From NCBI GenBank assembly GCA_907163375.1, contig CAJQUW010000906.1:310001-374000 (forward strand): a DNA stretch of 64,000 bases, read 5' to 3'. Shown in pieces: positions 17,272 to 30,500 of the stretch. Below the pieces are notes generated by a model that did not search any database, was not told the DNA's origin, and saw only the letters and a program-made list of their open reading frames with translations. Numbering within the stretch: position 1 is the first letter of the stretch; each line of letters begins with the position of its first letter. The translations under genes and the position numbers were made by a program. The DNA is from Prostheceraeus crozeri (lineage: Eukaryota > Platyhelminthes > Polycladida > Euryleptidae).

Positions 17272-19273
17272 ATTTTCCAAAATTTAGTAGTTTAAAATTG
17301 AAATATTACAGATGAAGCTCTTATTTGCTGTATCACAGGAATTCTATGTGCATGTGATCGAGTTTGACGATTCGTGCTATCAGTATTTAAAATTTTTTCG
17401 CGGTTGCGCGGTACGGTATAGAGGCGAATAATGAAGGTGAGGAACAATTCGAAAGCACTTCCGCAAATTTTGGAAAGTTGAATTTTATGTGCAACTTATC
17501 ACTTCGAGTTTAATTACTTCAGTACGAGTAGAGCAATCTGATTTCATTCAGATGCTATACATATAAAAATCTGACTGAGTCATTAATATGTTTGCATGTT
17601 TTTCAGGAATTTTTTTTAAAAGTATGATCCTAAAGGCCAACTTCGATACAAAGTCACATCATTGGTCGTCTAGCCTGCTAGCAATTGACGACAATCATTT
17701 GAAAAAATCCTCTCGCAAAAGTATGGCAATTTTGATATCAAAAGACTGACTATATGCATGTTCAAAATTGTAATTCTTTTGTATGTTTAGGTCCATTTTT
17801 CGCTTATATAATTTAAATGTATGTAGTCCCATTTTTTCGATGGGGCACTGTCAGAGGATTTTGGCTCGATGTGGCCTGATCTGTAATATAGCTTGTGCGG
17901 GACATGTTCAAATTAATTTCATTTCCCCTGAACGAACTGCGTTGCTCGTGATAGGCATTGCAAATTGTTACAGCCACAAAAATAATGAATGACAGCATTA
18001 GTAGCTGAGTAGTTAATTGTAAAACGCCTTCAATTTCAGGCAAATGACATGATATACAATGATAATGACCTTAATACTTGTATATTACAAAATAAATTCC
18101 AGAGAAGCATGGCATAATTACATGTAAGTGCAGATGCTTTATGCCAATTGTGATCGTTGCTATAAACTTACATGCGCTATTAAAGATTGGACATAAGTGA
18201 GCATGTTTGATATGCATATGTAATATTTGAATGCTTGATGCATATGCCCTATGTCAATTTGACGTTTTTTGCATCAACTATCTTCAACTTCATCAATAAT
18301 AATTTTTATTGCAGTTCATCGGTCTCATTTGATAGTGATACTTTATCTTTTTACATTTTTATAGAGAACTTTAGTTGCCTCACACTTGCTTTGCTGCCAT
18401 TGCTTGAAGCGCAACTTCTTTTCTTTGTCAGCGCTTTCCACTTCCGAATTCCACCATCAGGTCTCTCTTATGCCTGCCCAGCCTTTGCTGCGACCACACT
18501 CTTTTTCAGCACCAAGCTGTCTTCATCCTGTTCCACTCCAAGTCAAATGTATTTTGGTCTGCAATATATCCTTCGTGGTTCATAACTTCCTCGTTAAAGT
18601 GTATGGTTAAAGTGCAACTCCACAATGAACTCAGAATGCCAACGCATGTACAATGGGCCATATATTTACATCGTGCTGAAAACGAAAGGTAAAACGTCTA
18701 GAAGGCTATTCCTTTTATTATCTAGTTCGATCACTGCCTGATGACGATTGACGCTGTTGGAGATTCGTGCGCAACAGTTTTTGCTTCATCTCTGAGATAT
18801 AAAAGATTAATTGGATTGAATGATAAATTGATTATAATATTTATTTATTTCGTGTTTCCATGATTGCATGTATTCATTGACTAAGGAGACATCGAAACCT
18901 TGCTCTTTAATTCATCCAGGGTAGTTTGATTGATTTGTTTAAGTATCTGTATGTGCATTATAAATGGCTGCTGGGATGATTTTCATCATCGTATGAGAAT
19001 GTATAAATTCTTGTAAAAAAATAAAATCAAATATCAGCATGCCGATGGTGAGAAACGAAGGAAATCGTTATTCGCACGCATAAATTCTTGCGAATTTTTT
19101 GCGTCGGAATAACCGCGCCACAGTGGCCTGGTAAGGAGCAGGAATCTGAGACAAAACTATTTACAACCCATGAATGCGTCAATGGATCAGGAACGTGATC
19201 ATTTTCATTTTCTATGTAAGACACAGTCAACAATGACCCAATTTCATTTCGCAGAAAATACGTGATCTAGCTA
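17272..19273. repeat. Large inverted repeat, left arm, outer part
   Basis: This segment is the reverse complement of 35470-37471 with almost no differences (one noticed: an A/T change near 18216 against 36528). The left boundary is the ATTTTCCA at 17272, matching the end of the right arm at 37471. No gene is recognised; the short ORFs inside occur identically in both arms and look accidental. The arm resumes at 31466 after the 12.19-kb insertion. Confidence 0.9.
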
Positions 19274-19476
19274 CCCTAGTTGCCGGTCCATGGATATTTA
19301 TGGATGATCGACATGCATGATTTACAGATGAAACATTAATGTCTTATGGATGATCTTGCATGATTTATAGATGAAACATTAATGTCTTATGGATGATCAT
19401 GCATGAATATTGGATGATTATCCAGGGAATATCGATGAATAACGAAATATCATCCATGATATATCCGTTGCCTAAT

Positions 19477-19682
19477 GGAATTTTCACTCTCATGGAAGGT
19501 TAATCATGGTTAATGTGTAGGCAGCAAATACACTGATTCCTGTGTAAGCAAACCAGCTAACAGGGCACAAAGTTCTACTTTTCTTATTGCCCTCCTGTTA
19601 ACTTGTTTGTTTACACAGGAGTCAGAAGATTTGCTGCCTACACATCAACTATGATTACCCTTCCATGGGAGTGGAAATTTCA
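19477..19682. repeat. Foldback MITE of about 205 bp
   Basis: Two arms of roughly 85 bp are inverted copies (ACTCTCATGGAAGG at 19485-19498 against CCTTCCATGGGAGT near 19658-19671; shared GTAGGCAGCAAAT/ATTTGCTGCCTAC). They would form one long hairpin. No coding capacity. The family is not assigned and no target duplication was identified. Confidence 0.65.
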
Positions 19683-21944
19683 TAACAATAATGCATCACA
19701 TTTTTCAACGATTTTTCACATCGATCTGCAGTAAGTGCGAAGGTTTTTGACGTAGAAACTTAAAAGATGAATTCATATTATTGAAAATGTAAATTTATAT
19801 ACAAGAATATGCATTACATTCGATGTTGCACAAAAATGGTTTAGAAGGAAAATATACGACACTACAATTAACACAGCAGTTTTCTTTTCATTACATGAAG
19901 TAATTTAACAAAGCAATAGTTCACCATTTCAGAAGTTCAGATGCGAAATACAAAATAGCAAAAATCACTGAGGCATACCAGAGAATGAAAGCTAGTTCAC
20001 TACTACACTAAATTCATTTATTCATGTAGAAGCGCCTGACACCAACGACTGTGAGTTTAAAATCACCAGCAAATATGAAGTTCGAGTAACCAGTAAAATT
20101 TCGGGAATCGTGCCACCTCGCAATCAACTGAAAGAAATCAGCAGTTTTATGATTGATTCAGTACATATGAGTAAATATACTAGAAAACTTACTGTTGTGA
20201 CTGTGTTGACTTGAAATCGAATACTGTAGTAAAATTGGAAAGAACAGGAGAATACGACATATTGAGCTGAATGGAATCAGAGATCGGGTACCACTTTGAA
20301 TAGCCGAATTGAACCGACCTGAGGTGAGATGAGTGATTGAGCTTAATGGGAAGAATTGGAGAACGAATGCCACCTTGCTATTGCTACCAACTGAAAGGAA
20401 TCAGAACATTTATTTGATTCAGTACATATACACTGCTCGAAAAAAGTTCTGCTACACTTTCATAAAGTAAAACGTTTTTTTGATTGACTTTCATCTAGAA
20501 GGATTTTTACACATCAGGGACATTTATACGTTGCCTAAAGATGTGTAGTGTAATCATTTATCAGAATAATAATCAATTGAGGTCGTATGAATATAACACA
20601 GGCTAATTCATATGTTCAAAAAATAGCATTTTATCATAGATCGGTAAGAAGATACCATTTGTTCTGTCTTTGATACAAAACATACCGTACATAAAAGATG
20701 AGTAAATTGGTTGATCATTCAGATGATGTATAAAATTTCTTTTAAGAGATAAAACAGTCAGCATCCGGTGTCGTCACTGCCGTCATCACGGTCATAGACG
20801 AAACTCGGTCGTTTCGGTTATAGACGAAGCTTTCCTGACTGGATTGACCAAGTTGCTGGCGAGTGTTCGACTGACGATTTGAAGGAATGGTTTAGTGACG
20901 GTTTGGGTTATGAACACTAGGATGACGAAGGGATTGCTCAGCACGTGCACACAGAGTGAAAGTGAAGATGAGGACGATGTTATAGTAGAAAGAAACACCC
21001 TGTGACCCACGCGGAAGCCTAGCATCATATTGACCGATTCCTGAGTTATTTGCGGAGTGAGGGCTTGGCTGATCCCGTCAATACAGCGACATGTTTGGAA
21101 TGGCGCAACATGGCGGCCGAGCAATCATTTTTAGATAAAGATGACGCTTTTGTACATAGCATTTCACGAGTTAGTAGTTTAATATTGTTTGACAACGATC
21201 AAATTTTGGTTGCTATTTTGAAGTAACTTTTAAGCATTAATTTTTATGCAGATTTGCATTGCAAAATATTGCAATTTATGTACAATGTCATTAAATAAAG
21301 AAGTTTTTCATCAACACAGTAATAGTATGGAAATCTTGGGAATAGTGCATGGACTTCACTAGCTATGTTTATAACTTTTAAGTTCAAAATTCAATTACCG
21401 TAGAACGGGGTGACTTTACACATGCGGGGTGACTTTATACAAACAGGTATTTTGTTGAAAAGTCCCATCTTACAGCTTCCTGGTGGATTTCTTTACAATT
21501 TTTTGTGTCGTTTTCATTTATCGGTTATCAGACGATAATAAAAATGTGTAGATAACTTTTTATCAGCATAACTGGTATTTATAAATCAATAAAATATAAT
21601 GCGTAAAAAATATCAATTTTTTGGCAACGTGCAAACTTCTTATTGGCTCATATTGACGGAAAGTTGCATTTTCATCCGGATTGCTTTTTTTATGGACCAT
21701 AATCCTACGTTTCAGAATCATTAGAGATATTTGTCCTGAGTGTTTATTATTGTTATATCTCGATTTTATGAAAAAATTAACATGCTTGGGGTGACTTTAC
21801 ACACTACCTGATGTCATTACGGTATGTCACTACCTGAGCTGAGTCATGAGAAAGGGCTTGTCAATTTAGATCTACTGTACATTCCAAAGTCACAAGGTTT
21901 GGTATCACAATCAATGGGAAAGGGAGAATTCACTAATTGATATG

Positions 21945-22080
21945 GCATGATTTAATATGATATGATTGATATGATATATGATATGATATGATAGGCTATC
22001 ATTTGATATGAAAAGCTATCATTTGATATGATATGATATGATTTGATTTGATATGATATGATATAAATGTAACATCCTAT
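21945..22080. repeat. Short tandem repeat of TGATA/TGATT type
   Basis: About 135 bp of ATATGATATGATTTGA-like units lie between the pogo left end and its transposase gene. There is no coding capacity. Confidence 0.8.
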
Positions 22081-22134
22081 CTTGATTTGATTTGATATAG
22101 ACTACCGTAATATCTTATTTTTTAATTTTAGATA

Positions 22135-23926
22135 ATGCCACGAAATTATCGACGAGAACTTGGGTCTCGAAAATATCGTGATTACGACAAAGAGAAAATT
22201 ACTGAGGCTGTAAAGGACTATGAATAGGGACTTTCGTTACGTAAATGTCAGGAGAAGCATGGTATTCCCTTTAGCACTATTCAAAAAACGTCCAAAGGAA
22301 AACATCCTTTAACACTTGGTGGTCAAACTGCTCTGTCAAAAGAAACTGAATCATCCTTGATAAAAGTAATACAAACATGTGGAGAATGGAGTTGCCCATT
22401 ATCTCTTTTGGATATCCGAATGATTGCAAAGAGGATCCTAGATAAATAAGGCAGAAATGTTAAGTGCTTCAAGAATAATCTGCCTGGCGTTGAGTGGGTG
22501 AACAGCTTTCTGAAGAGAAATAAAGATCAATTATCGCTGAGACAGGCACAAAATATCAAAACCATTCGCGCGGAAGTTAATTCTGATGATATTAACATCT
22601 ATTTCGATCATCTTTCTGAAAGTTTGGCTGGTGTACCAGGTTCTCATATTATAAACTACGACGAAACAAATGTTTCAGATGATCCCGGTAGGCAGAAGCT
22701 GGTTTTTAAACGAGGTTCGAAATATCCCGAAAGAATCATGAATCAAACTAAAAGTTGCACTTCAATCATGTTTTCTGGAACAGCGTCAGGGACAGTGTTG
22801 CCTATATATGTAGTATTCAAAGCAGAACGTACGTGGGATTCGTGGTGCAATGGTGGGCCACCTAATGCAAGGTACAATCGTTCAAAGTCAGGATGGTTCG
22901 ACAGCACGTGCTTTCTGGACTGGTTTACTACAATTGTCATTCCATACTGCCGAAATCTCAGTGGGCCTAAAATTGTCATCGGTGACAATTTGTCTTCGCA
23001 CCTGAATGAAGATATCATTGAACTTTGTCATCGTCATGACATTCGTTTTCCGTTGCTACCGCCTAATAGTACTCACTTGACACAGCCCCTTGACGTCTGT
23101 TTTTTCAGACCATTGAAAATGAAATGGCGAAAGATACTCTCAGCCTGAAAAGAGGCTAACAGGCGGCTGACGACATTACCAAAGGACTCAATTGCTCCAC
23201 TGTTAAAACAGCTGTGCGAGGAAATAGGCATTCACAAAAACGCAGTTTTGATATCGGGCTTCAAAGCAACTGGAATTTACCCTTTGGACAGGCATCAAGT
23301 TTTGAACAAGCTACCAGATTCATTGGATCGCATGGAAGCAGCAAGGGCCAATGTAAATGATGCCCTTCTTGACCACCTCCGTTCCCTTCGATGTCCTGAA
23401 AAGTTATCTCGTGCCGGCAGAAAGAAAATAAATGTTGAACCTGGAAAGTCAATCTCTATATCAGAAATCCAAGGAACCTCAGCATCAACGTCGAAAAAGA
23501 AGACAAATGAGACAAGTGAAGAATCCGACACCACAGAAGACGAATCTAGCGAAGAAACTGAATGTGACGCCTCAGAAGAGGAAGATGAAAATGACATGGA
23601 AACCGATGAAGAGAGTAACTGCAGTGACAAAAGAAAATGCCGGTGCTTCTGGAATTACCAGGATTCCAAAGCTGGGTGCTTTGAAGATTGGAGATTGGGT
23701 GTTAGTCAGATTTACGAAACAGAAGACTTACGTGGGAACAATTGTCAATATCTATGGAAATGCTGATTTTACTGTCCAGTTTTTGAGGCATGTCAGAGAG
23801 ACGACATACGTTTGGCCAGAGAAAGATGACACATGTGACATCGATTTTGATCAAGTAGTGAAAATTTTGACACCCCCAGCAGTCGCAAGAAGGGGCGAAT
23901 TTATTTTTCTCGCATCAGACATTTGA
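22135..23926 (+). pseudogene. Pogo/CENP-B-like DDE transposase, inactivated
   Basis: The reading frame from ATG 22135 begins with a Psq-type helix-turn-helix (KEKITEAV, then LRKCQEKHGIPFSTIQ). It continues into a DDE_1 core with NYDETN, IGDNLSSH and QPLDVCFF supplying the three Asp positions, and ends with a GDWVLVRF-type C-terminal module after an acidic Ser/Glu-rich linker. In-frame stops at 22225, 22447 and 23146 and a frameshift near 23640 inactivate it. Otherwise it is full-length for a pogo transposase (about 590 codons). A TTTTAG just before the ATG could be a splice acceptor. Confidence 0.9.
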
Positions 23927-24591
23927 CGTTTGCATTTTGATGACATTTTATGACATTTTTATACTTCTTTGGGATAACCTTAGAACAACCTTTCGTAACC
24001 TTTGGGATAACCTTTTGTAATCTTCCTATTTTCACTGTCAGTTACCGGTAATCAGTTAACAATACACTACTGCCAATACACTACTGCACATATGCAAAAA
24101 TTTTTCTTTTTTTAAAACATGTAAAATGTGTAAAGTCAGCACGTAGAAGTCCTTAGTTAACATAAATCTTGATTCTCACATACTTTTACCTTGAAAAGTT
24201 TAAAGTGTGTAAAGTCACCCCAACATATGGGGTGACTTTACACACTTTTAAATTAAAAAAAATATGTATTCCGAATTTTGAATTTTATCATTATTATCAT
24301 CTATTCAATGTTTATACCTGTAAGTTCAATTTATCAAAATTTGAGTAAAATTCTTAAAAATTTCTAGAAAATACAATTGAAAGACTGAAAAAACTGTGTA
24401 AAGTCACCCTGTTCTACGGTATCCGGATCGCTCTTTGACCTATTTGGTTTGGGTCGCCCGGATAATCGAAGATGCACTGCATATGAAGTAGTGTACTCTC
24501 TATTTTATGACATATTTCATAACTACAGATTGGTGAAGTAACATGTAAAAACCGAGCGTCAATTAAGCGTAACAGCACTTTTTTAGGGGTT

Positions 24592-27500
24592 TACTTGAAT
24601 AATGATAACTTACCGTTGTGCGTATGTTGAATTGAAATTGAAAGAACAGGGGATTAGGAGAGATTGAGCTAGACTTCGAGAACCGTGCCACCTCGGAATC
24701 AACTGAAAGAAATCAGTACATTTATGTTTGATTCAGTGCATGTACTTTAATAATGATAACCTACCGTCGTGACTATGTTGACTTGAAATCGAATGGTAAA
24801 ATTCAGCCGAAATAAGACGAGATATGGAGCCGAATAGAATCAGAGAATGGGTACCACTTTGAATAACCGAATTGAACCGACGTGTGGTTAAGACGAGAGA
24901 TTCGTAGGAGAACTTCGTAGGAGAATTTGAACATACCGAGCTCAACTTGAACATACTCCCATCAACTGCTTTACAATCCTGAAATCATTTACGTCAACGC
25001 TTCGGAGCAGTAGATATACAGATTTATCAACATGTCAATAAACTAGTAGAAAATACTCTTTTTATCTATCTTTTATCAATTTTACAATATGTAGTCGATC
25101 TTATATTTCGTCATACAATTTAACGCTATCAAATCTTACAGAAAATTACGCTTAACTTTCAGTTCCGTTCAATATTGGAGCAAGATCAATAGACAGCATT
25201 TATTAAACAGTTCGAAATCCAGCTACCGGTATATCCATCATCAGAGAATACCTCATACCCAACTTGATGAATACACGTCATGAGCAAATATGAGGAGATA
25301 TCTGCCTCAGACCGTAGTATATAATCCGATGTGTGGATATGACCAGTGTACCCTTCAGACTGTCCGTCAGAGACGAAACGCGTCGGGTCACTTTTTTTAT
25401 TTTATTCAATAAAAAGTAGTAACTATCACGGAGTGAATCTTTTGTCTCAACGCAACTATTGTGTTTCATCACGGAACTCTCAGAGAGTCGAATGACTTCC
25501 AACTTTATCTGAGGCTTGGCCTGAGCCTCACTTGAAGCTCTCAGGGTCGTTCAGACTAGAGACAAACTTCTTCGTGGAGTTCATCTCGCAGACCTCGCTC
25601 AGATCGTTCAGGCAAGCTTGTCTCAGGACCTGTTCACACTATCTCTCGGCAAACGTGCCGAGTCGCCCCAAACAAAATGACGGCTGACGGAGTTGGTGGG
25701 TCTCAGCAAGTAATTTGTCACAACTTCTGTTTGATTGACGTTTAAAACCGACGACGACGACTCCAATTCTGCGGTTTAATTGGATAGTGGCTGAAGTCTC
25801 AGATCTCGGCTCTCATGTCTGAACCTACCTTAATGACGATGTCATCAATTCTGAAGTTTATTTTAATATTTATTAGCATTTCATTGAGTGCTACAGCTCC
25901 ATCATCATTGTGTCTTTTCTGTGAACTGACAACTATTCAGAAATTATTCCGTCCGACTGAAACCGGCACTTTATATAGGTCTATTACAACAGATGGAATA
26001 ATAAATCTAATAAAAGGGAGCAATAGAAAAATATTTCAACTTACTTCATCATCAAAACTTTTCAAATGCACTGGAAGATCAGCGATCCTTATCTTGTTCA
26101 TTTTATGATTCATTCTTCTCTCCATTAGCTCAAGCCTCTTGAACATGTCGGTATGATTCACCTGCATTGCTTCATGTAAGTCGTCTGAAAGTAAGTACGA
26201 CAAATATTAATTAATAGCATTTAGTGAAGGTCGATATAATCTTACTGATTTTTTTCATGATAGTTGTTTGGTTCTGGTCCTCAAACCTCTGGTCAGATGA
26301 GTTCTGCAATTGCGTCTGAGAAGCTGAAAAGCATCATTCACCATCAAGGTTGAATTTAGTAATTCACAATGGAATACTATTCACACTTAATTGATATAAT
26401 CAGGGATGCAAAGACTACGATTGTTAAAAGTGTTCCTTATATTAGAGGAAATAGGGTAGGTTTAGCTGAGATAGGTGAAATTCACAGCTAATAACTCCTT
26501 AAAATGGTTGTTTAAAAATATCTAGTTCAATGATAATAATTCAAACCATGATATGTAACGTAAAGAAATAGTGAAACTCTACTCCGAACTCAACTCTATG
26601 AAAATGATAACAAGATAAAAAATAAAATATGCCTGTATGGCCATGGAAACAGTCGAGTCAAAAGTGAGACAATTGAACGTTAATGACACACTTCAACATT
26701 TCCTTCCCCAATTTTAAAAAAAATGTTGCAACCCAAAATCATTCATAACATAGTAAGTCCTCATTTATTGGCACTCTGGCCATTTCTCCTTTAACAAGTT
26801 CGGTGAAGGATATCATTCAGTTGACTTGGTACGTTTTAAATAATCTTCACTACATATTACTTATCTGTTGGATTTGTTAAATAACAGTAAAGCATGAGAA
26901 AAATGTATCTTTATATGTTACCCATCACGAGTATGAGTATTTATTAAAAATGATGCATATTCAATACTATGGATCGTAGGACCTGTAGAAGAACCGCAAC
27001 TATGGTAAGTTTGTTCAGTGCTAAGCAATGAAACTGTAAAATTTCGATAAGTTGTCGGAGCCATATTCGTGAGAGATAAAGAAATTTCTATCGAAACAAT
27101 AGGATGTATCGTTGGTTGGTTTATATAATTATACTACACAGGCATTTATGTACAAATGTCAATGTGGAAGGTTTAACGACATTACTGTTAAATTCATTTT
27201 CTGTCTTAAACGGGATGACAAGAAAAGTAACACCAGTCATACCAAAACTCTCTATTTCTGTTGTTATTCTAGACGAATGCCTAGACCCAAGGAAATTTCT
27301 ATCCTATTTACGAAAATCAGGCCTAGTCCCTCGTCGGTAGTATTCCTTCATCTGCATGGAATTGTATAAAAATTACCATACAACCAAATAATTTATAAAA
27401 ACCATGTAAACCGTAATGGTAAAAGTCTGTACTACATACAGGAAGAAACCCTATCTCTTTGTTATTGAGAAAAGAAAATAGCGGAGTGTGATCAGGATAA

Positions 27501-30500
27501 CTGGTCATGAGTGATAGGCATGTAAGATCTCCCGTGAGATCTGTATACCATTCCTAAGCTGCACTTCACTTACCATTATAAATCTACGCCTGTAATAATT
27601 GGGACTAGTTACTACTATTTAGCCAACGAGAAAAAAACCGAAAATCCGTTTTTTCCGGAAAAGTAAGTAAAGCCCTGTAGAGCGTATTTGGAAATACCAG
27701 AGTAAAATATATTGACCAACTCTCTGAAGTGGCTTCAGGAGACTAAAATTTGCAAATGATAGTGTAGACTTTTTTTGGTCATTTTTTGCAAATTTTGCTT
27801 GTATTACTCACAAAGATGACTGACCTCAAAATTCTTTTACACGATTGAATTCTCTGATAAATTGCCTTACAATACATACCAGTTGAATTGAAATCGGATA
27901 AATACTTAAGTGGCGAGGTCGTGATTTTCTTCCCACAAACTTCGTTCATGATTTTTTTTCGACAGATTACCTTTAAGCTATAACGTCGTAATACTATCCA
28001 CGTATGTCGAATTTAACTATGCAGTTGCAAAATCGGATATTTTTACCTGTAAGCATACTTGATGTTGTAAAAACAAAATTAGACCCGAATTACCCAAGCC
28101 CATTCGACACTTCTGCAAGTTTTACTGTTTTCATGCCCAAACTTAAAACACTCAAAATGAATTTTCTAATATTAACTTATAAATTTCTTAAGTAGGCCTA
28201 CATACACAGAACGTACATTTGAGGGTAAAAGGAATTTGCAACATTTAATTGAAAATTTATTAAGGTCATAAGAAAAAAGTAGCCGTATTCGACCCAACCC
28301 CCCCCCCCTAAAACAGTAAAATAACCCCATTGCAGATTGTATTATCGATTTGCTTCGGAAAGTTTGTTTTTCTTTAAGGCGTTTGCACTCGAAAAAAATC
28401 ATTGCAAGTACATTTTTCTATCAGAACAGGCCATTCCAAAACTTGTTGGTACACCTTACCAGACAGACGGCTAGATTTAAATGTCTTGAAATGTTTAAGA
28501 TACGTACACTTGCCTGGAAGCATTACAAAAAATACTCGATCTTGATTTTAATTGGAAACTTGACATACACCGGGATCATTCGATCAGAATAATCACAATT
28601 TCTAACTTTTTATTTATCACAGCTTCAAGAAAAAATGAAATTTAGAAATAAAAACCGTTTTATAATTTTGGCCATGCAATGTAGTTTCTCGCAGATGTTG
28701 CAGTTCTTTCGAATTCTCAGTAGATATGGAGAAACATATAAGTATTACGAAATATTAGTGACACCGGAGTTTCCCGGAGCTACCAGTTTTACTGAAAATC
28801 CGTGCGAAACATTCATGACTAAAAAAAAGCAATGTACAGGGGAGTGTCTATCGACACGTATAAAATCGTATCGGTAGCGTAATTTGATTATGTATGCCCT
28901 AGACTAAATTTTACTCTTGTCCGAGTTAAGTTTTATTGCTGTATACACGATGGTTCGTTTAATGAAGATTCTAGTAACCTCTAAACATTTTTTGAATGAT
29001 ATACCTCTAAACATTTTCTGAATGATATTTCAGCTAAAACTTATAGATTGAGTTCTTCTTAAACCAAACGTAGTTACTTACTTTTTTCAGCTTCAACTTT
29101 TCTGCTTTTGACAGCGGCAAAAACCTTGAATTGAAATTTATGATGGAGTATTTCTCATCATTAATTGATTTTCCATAAAGGAAACTGAAATAAATATTGG
29201 AATGATCTGTGGGGATGAGGCATCTAGATTCTGCAGGTGTTCTTTTTCGTCGCGATGTCGCCAGCATCATGGGGGAAACGACTTGAGTTGAGTTGCTCTC
29301 CACCATAAATTTTCTTCTCCTCTTTTGATCCGAACATTGCTGCAGTTGAAAAAAAATAGCACCGCTGCGTAGGAAGTCAATATCCTCAAAATGTTTAAGA
29401 GATTCTTTTATATTCCACCATTCACAAATCTCCCATAAACACCAGAGACAGTCAGCTTAATTTCAGTGACGTGTAACGGATATGACGAAGGCAACGAAAT
29501 TTTCCGTTGATTTAGTTTTAAACAAGAATGGGCGAATCTTTCATTAAAACAAATAAAAATTTTTAATTTTCAGTTTTTTTTGTTTATGAATAAACCCATA
29601 GAGTATATTTATATAGGTACTCTATGGTTTAACTTATTGAGTAAGACTCATAGAAATTATATAGACTTACCATAAAATTAAGCACCGAAGTGTTAAAATA
29701 AATAAAAAGTGATGTTATTATATCACTGTGGGCATATAGTAAAAAACTTTAGCACATGTACTCTGTCATGTTTGATGTTTGATTGCTGTTATCAACTTTC
29801 GTCCATTTTAAGATGTGTTAGAAATACAAGCAGGGATAACGGAATAATAAATTTCCCGGAATTGGGCACTGGTGGACACTACTATGCCCTGACGCCTTGA
29901 TGGTGACCTGCAGAGCATGTCGAGAAACCAAATAATCATAAAATAATACAATTCCAAACGCGGATATTAAGTAAGTATTAAGTTCATGATTTATTTCCAT
30001 GGAAGAAGGGGCCTAACAATAAATATTTTGTTTCATTGTTGATGGGTGCTGAAGTATGAGTGATTATTATTTTTTGTTTTAGTTCTCAACCTCTAACAAA
30101 TATTTCAAGTTCCTGGATACCGAAATCAGCTGTTCACATGCTCACACAGCATCAACGCATGTTCGTGATAAAGTGATGTCCCTGTCTATTGCGTAGTTGC
30201 GTAGTTCATCATACAATCAAATGAAAAAATATAGAAGTTAATTGGTTAAAGGCTTAATAGAAATTCCTGAAAACGCGCACGCACTTAGCAGATGACAATA
30301 AGAGGTTCAAATGCTCGCTACCGAATTCAGAGATTATTCTCAGTGACTGAAACCATATATGCGGCGTCAAAATTATCCAACTTGTGAAAATTTTAGATCA
30401 ATAGTACATTGACGAGAAGTGTTTGTAATTCGCAAAACTTCCGCATTTGAAAGAATCAAATCTGCGACTATTGGAATGGAATGGTCAACATACGACGGAT

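Larger units (their letters stand above)
21398..24419 (+). mobile_element. Pogo-type DNA transposon, 3.02 kb
   Basis: The terminal inverted repeats CCGTAGAACGGGGTGACTTT (left) and CCGTAGAACAGGGTGACTTT (right, reversed) are flanked by TA (21396-21397, 24420-24421). The core GGGGTGACTTTACAC recurs subterminally at about 21425, 21786, 24209-24225 (inverted) and 24228-24246. These copies are probably transposase-binding sites. The element encodes one pogo transposase pseudogene. Confidence 0.9.
20431..24591. mobile_element. Mariner/Tigger-like element interrupting the tandem array
   Basis: The ends share an imperfect inverted motif (AAAAAAGTTCTGCTACAC at 20440-20457 against AAAAAAGTGCTGTTACGC in reverse near 24568-24585), flanked by TA (20429-20430, 24592-24593). 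Removing it rejoins the flanks into the sequence of an intact array unit near 24725-24765. Without the internal pogo it is about 1.14 kb. A plus-strand stretch at about 20810-21130 reads, with stops, like the acidic C-terminal tail of a Tigger/jerky transposase (LDWIDQVAGE, DGLGYEH, then an acidic run). Confidence 0.55.
20085..24960 (-). repeat. Tandem exon/intron-like units, interrupted by nested elements
   Basis: At least four diverged units of about 200-230 bp occur near 20085-20170, 20170-20425, 24600-24720 and 24720-24960. On the minus strand each has an acceptor-like CTTTCAG, an open segment with GAGGTGGCA or AGGTGGCA, and a donor-like GTAAGT. Two long units encode related peptides (RFNSAIQSGTRSLIPF and RFNSVIQSGTHSLILF, both ending ISSQHSH before the donor). 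The array is split by the 20431-24591 insertion. It could be a multi-exon repeat gene or a minisatellite that happens to carry splice-like motifs; I recognise no protein. Confidence 0.45.

Noticed and set aside
17813-18610. Several ORFs of 69-116 codons present in both arms of the inverted repeat
   Set aside because: Low-complexity, unlike known proteins, on both strands; their conservation only reflects the recent arm duplication.
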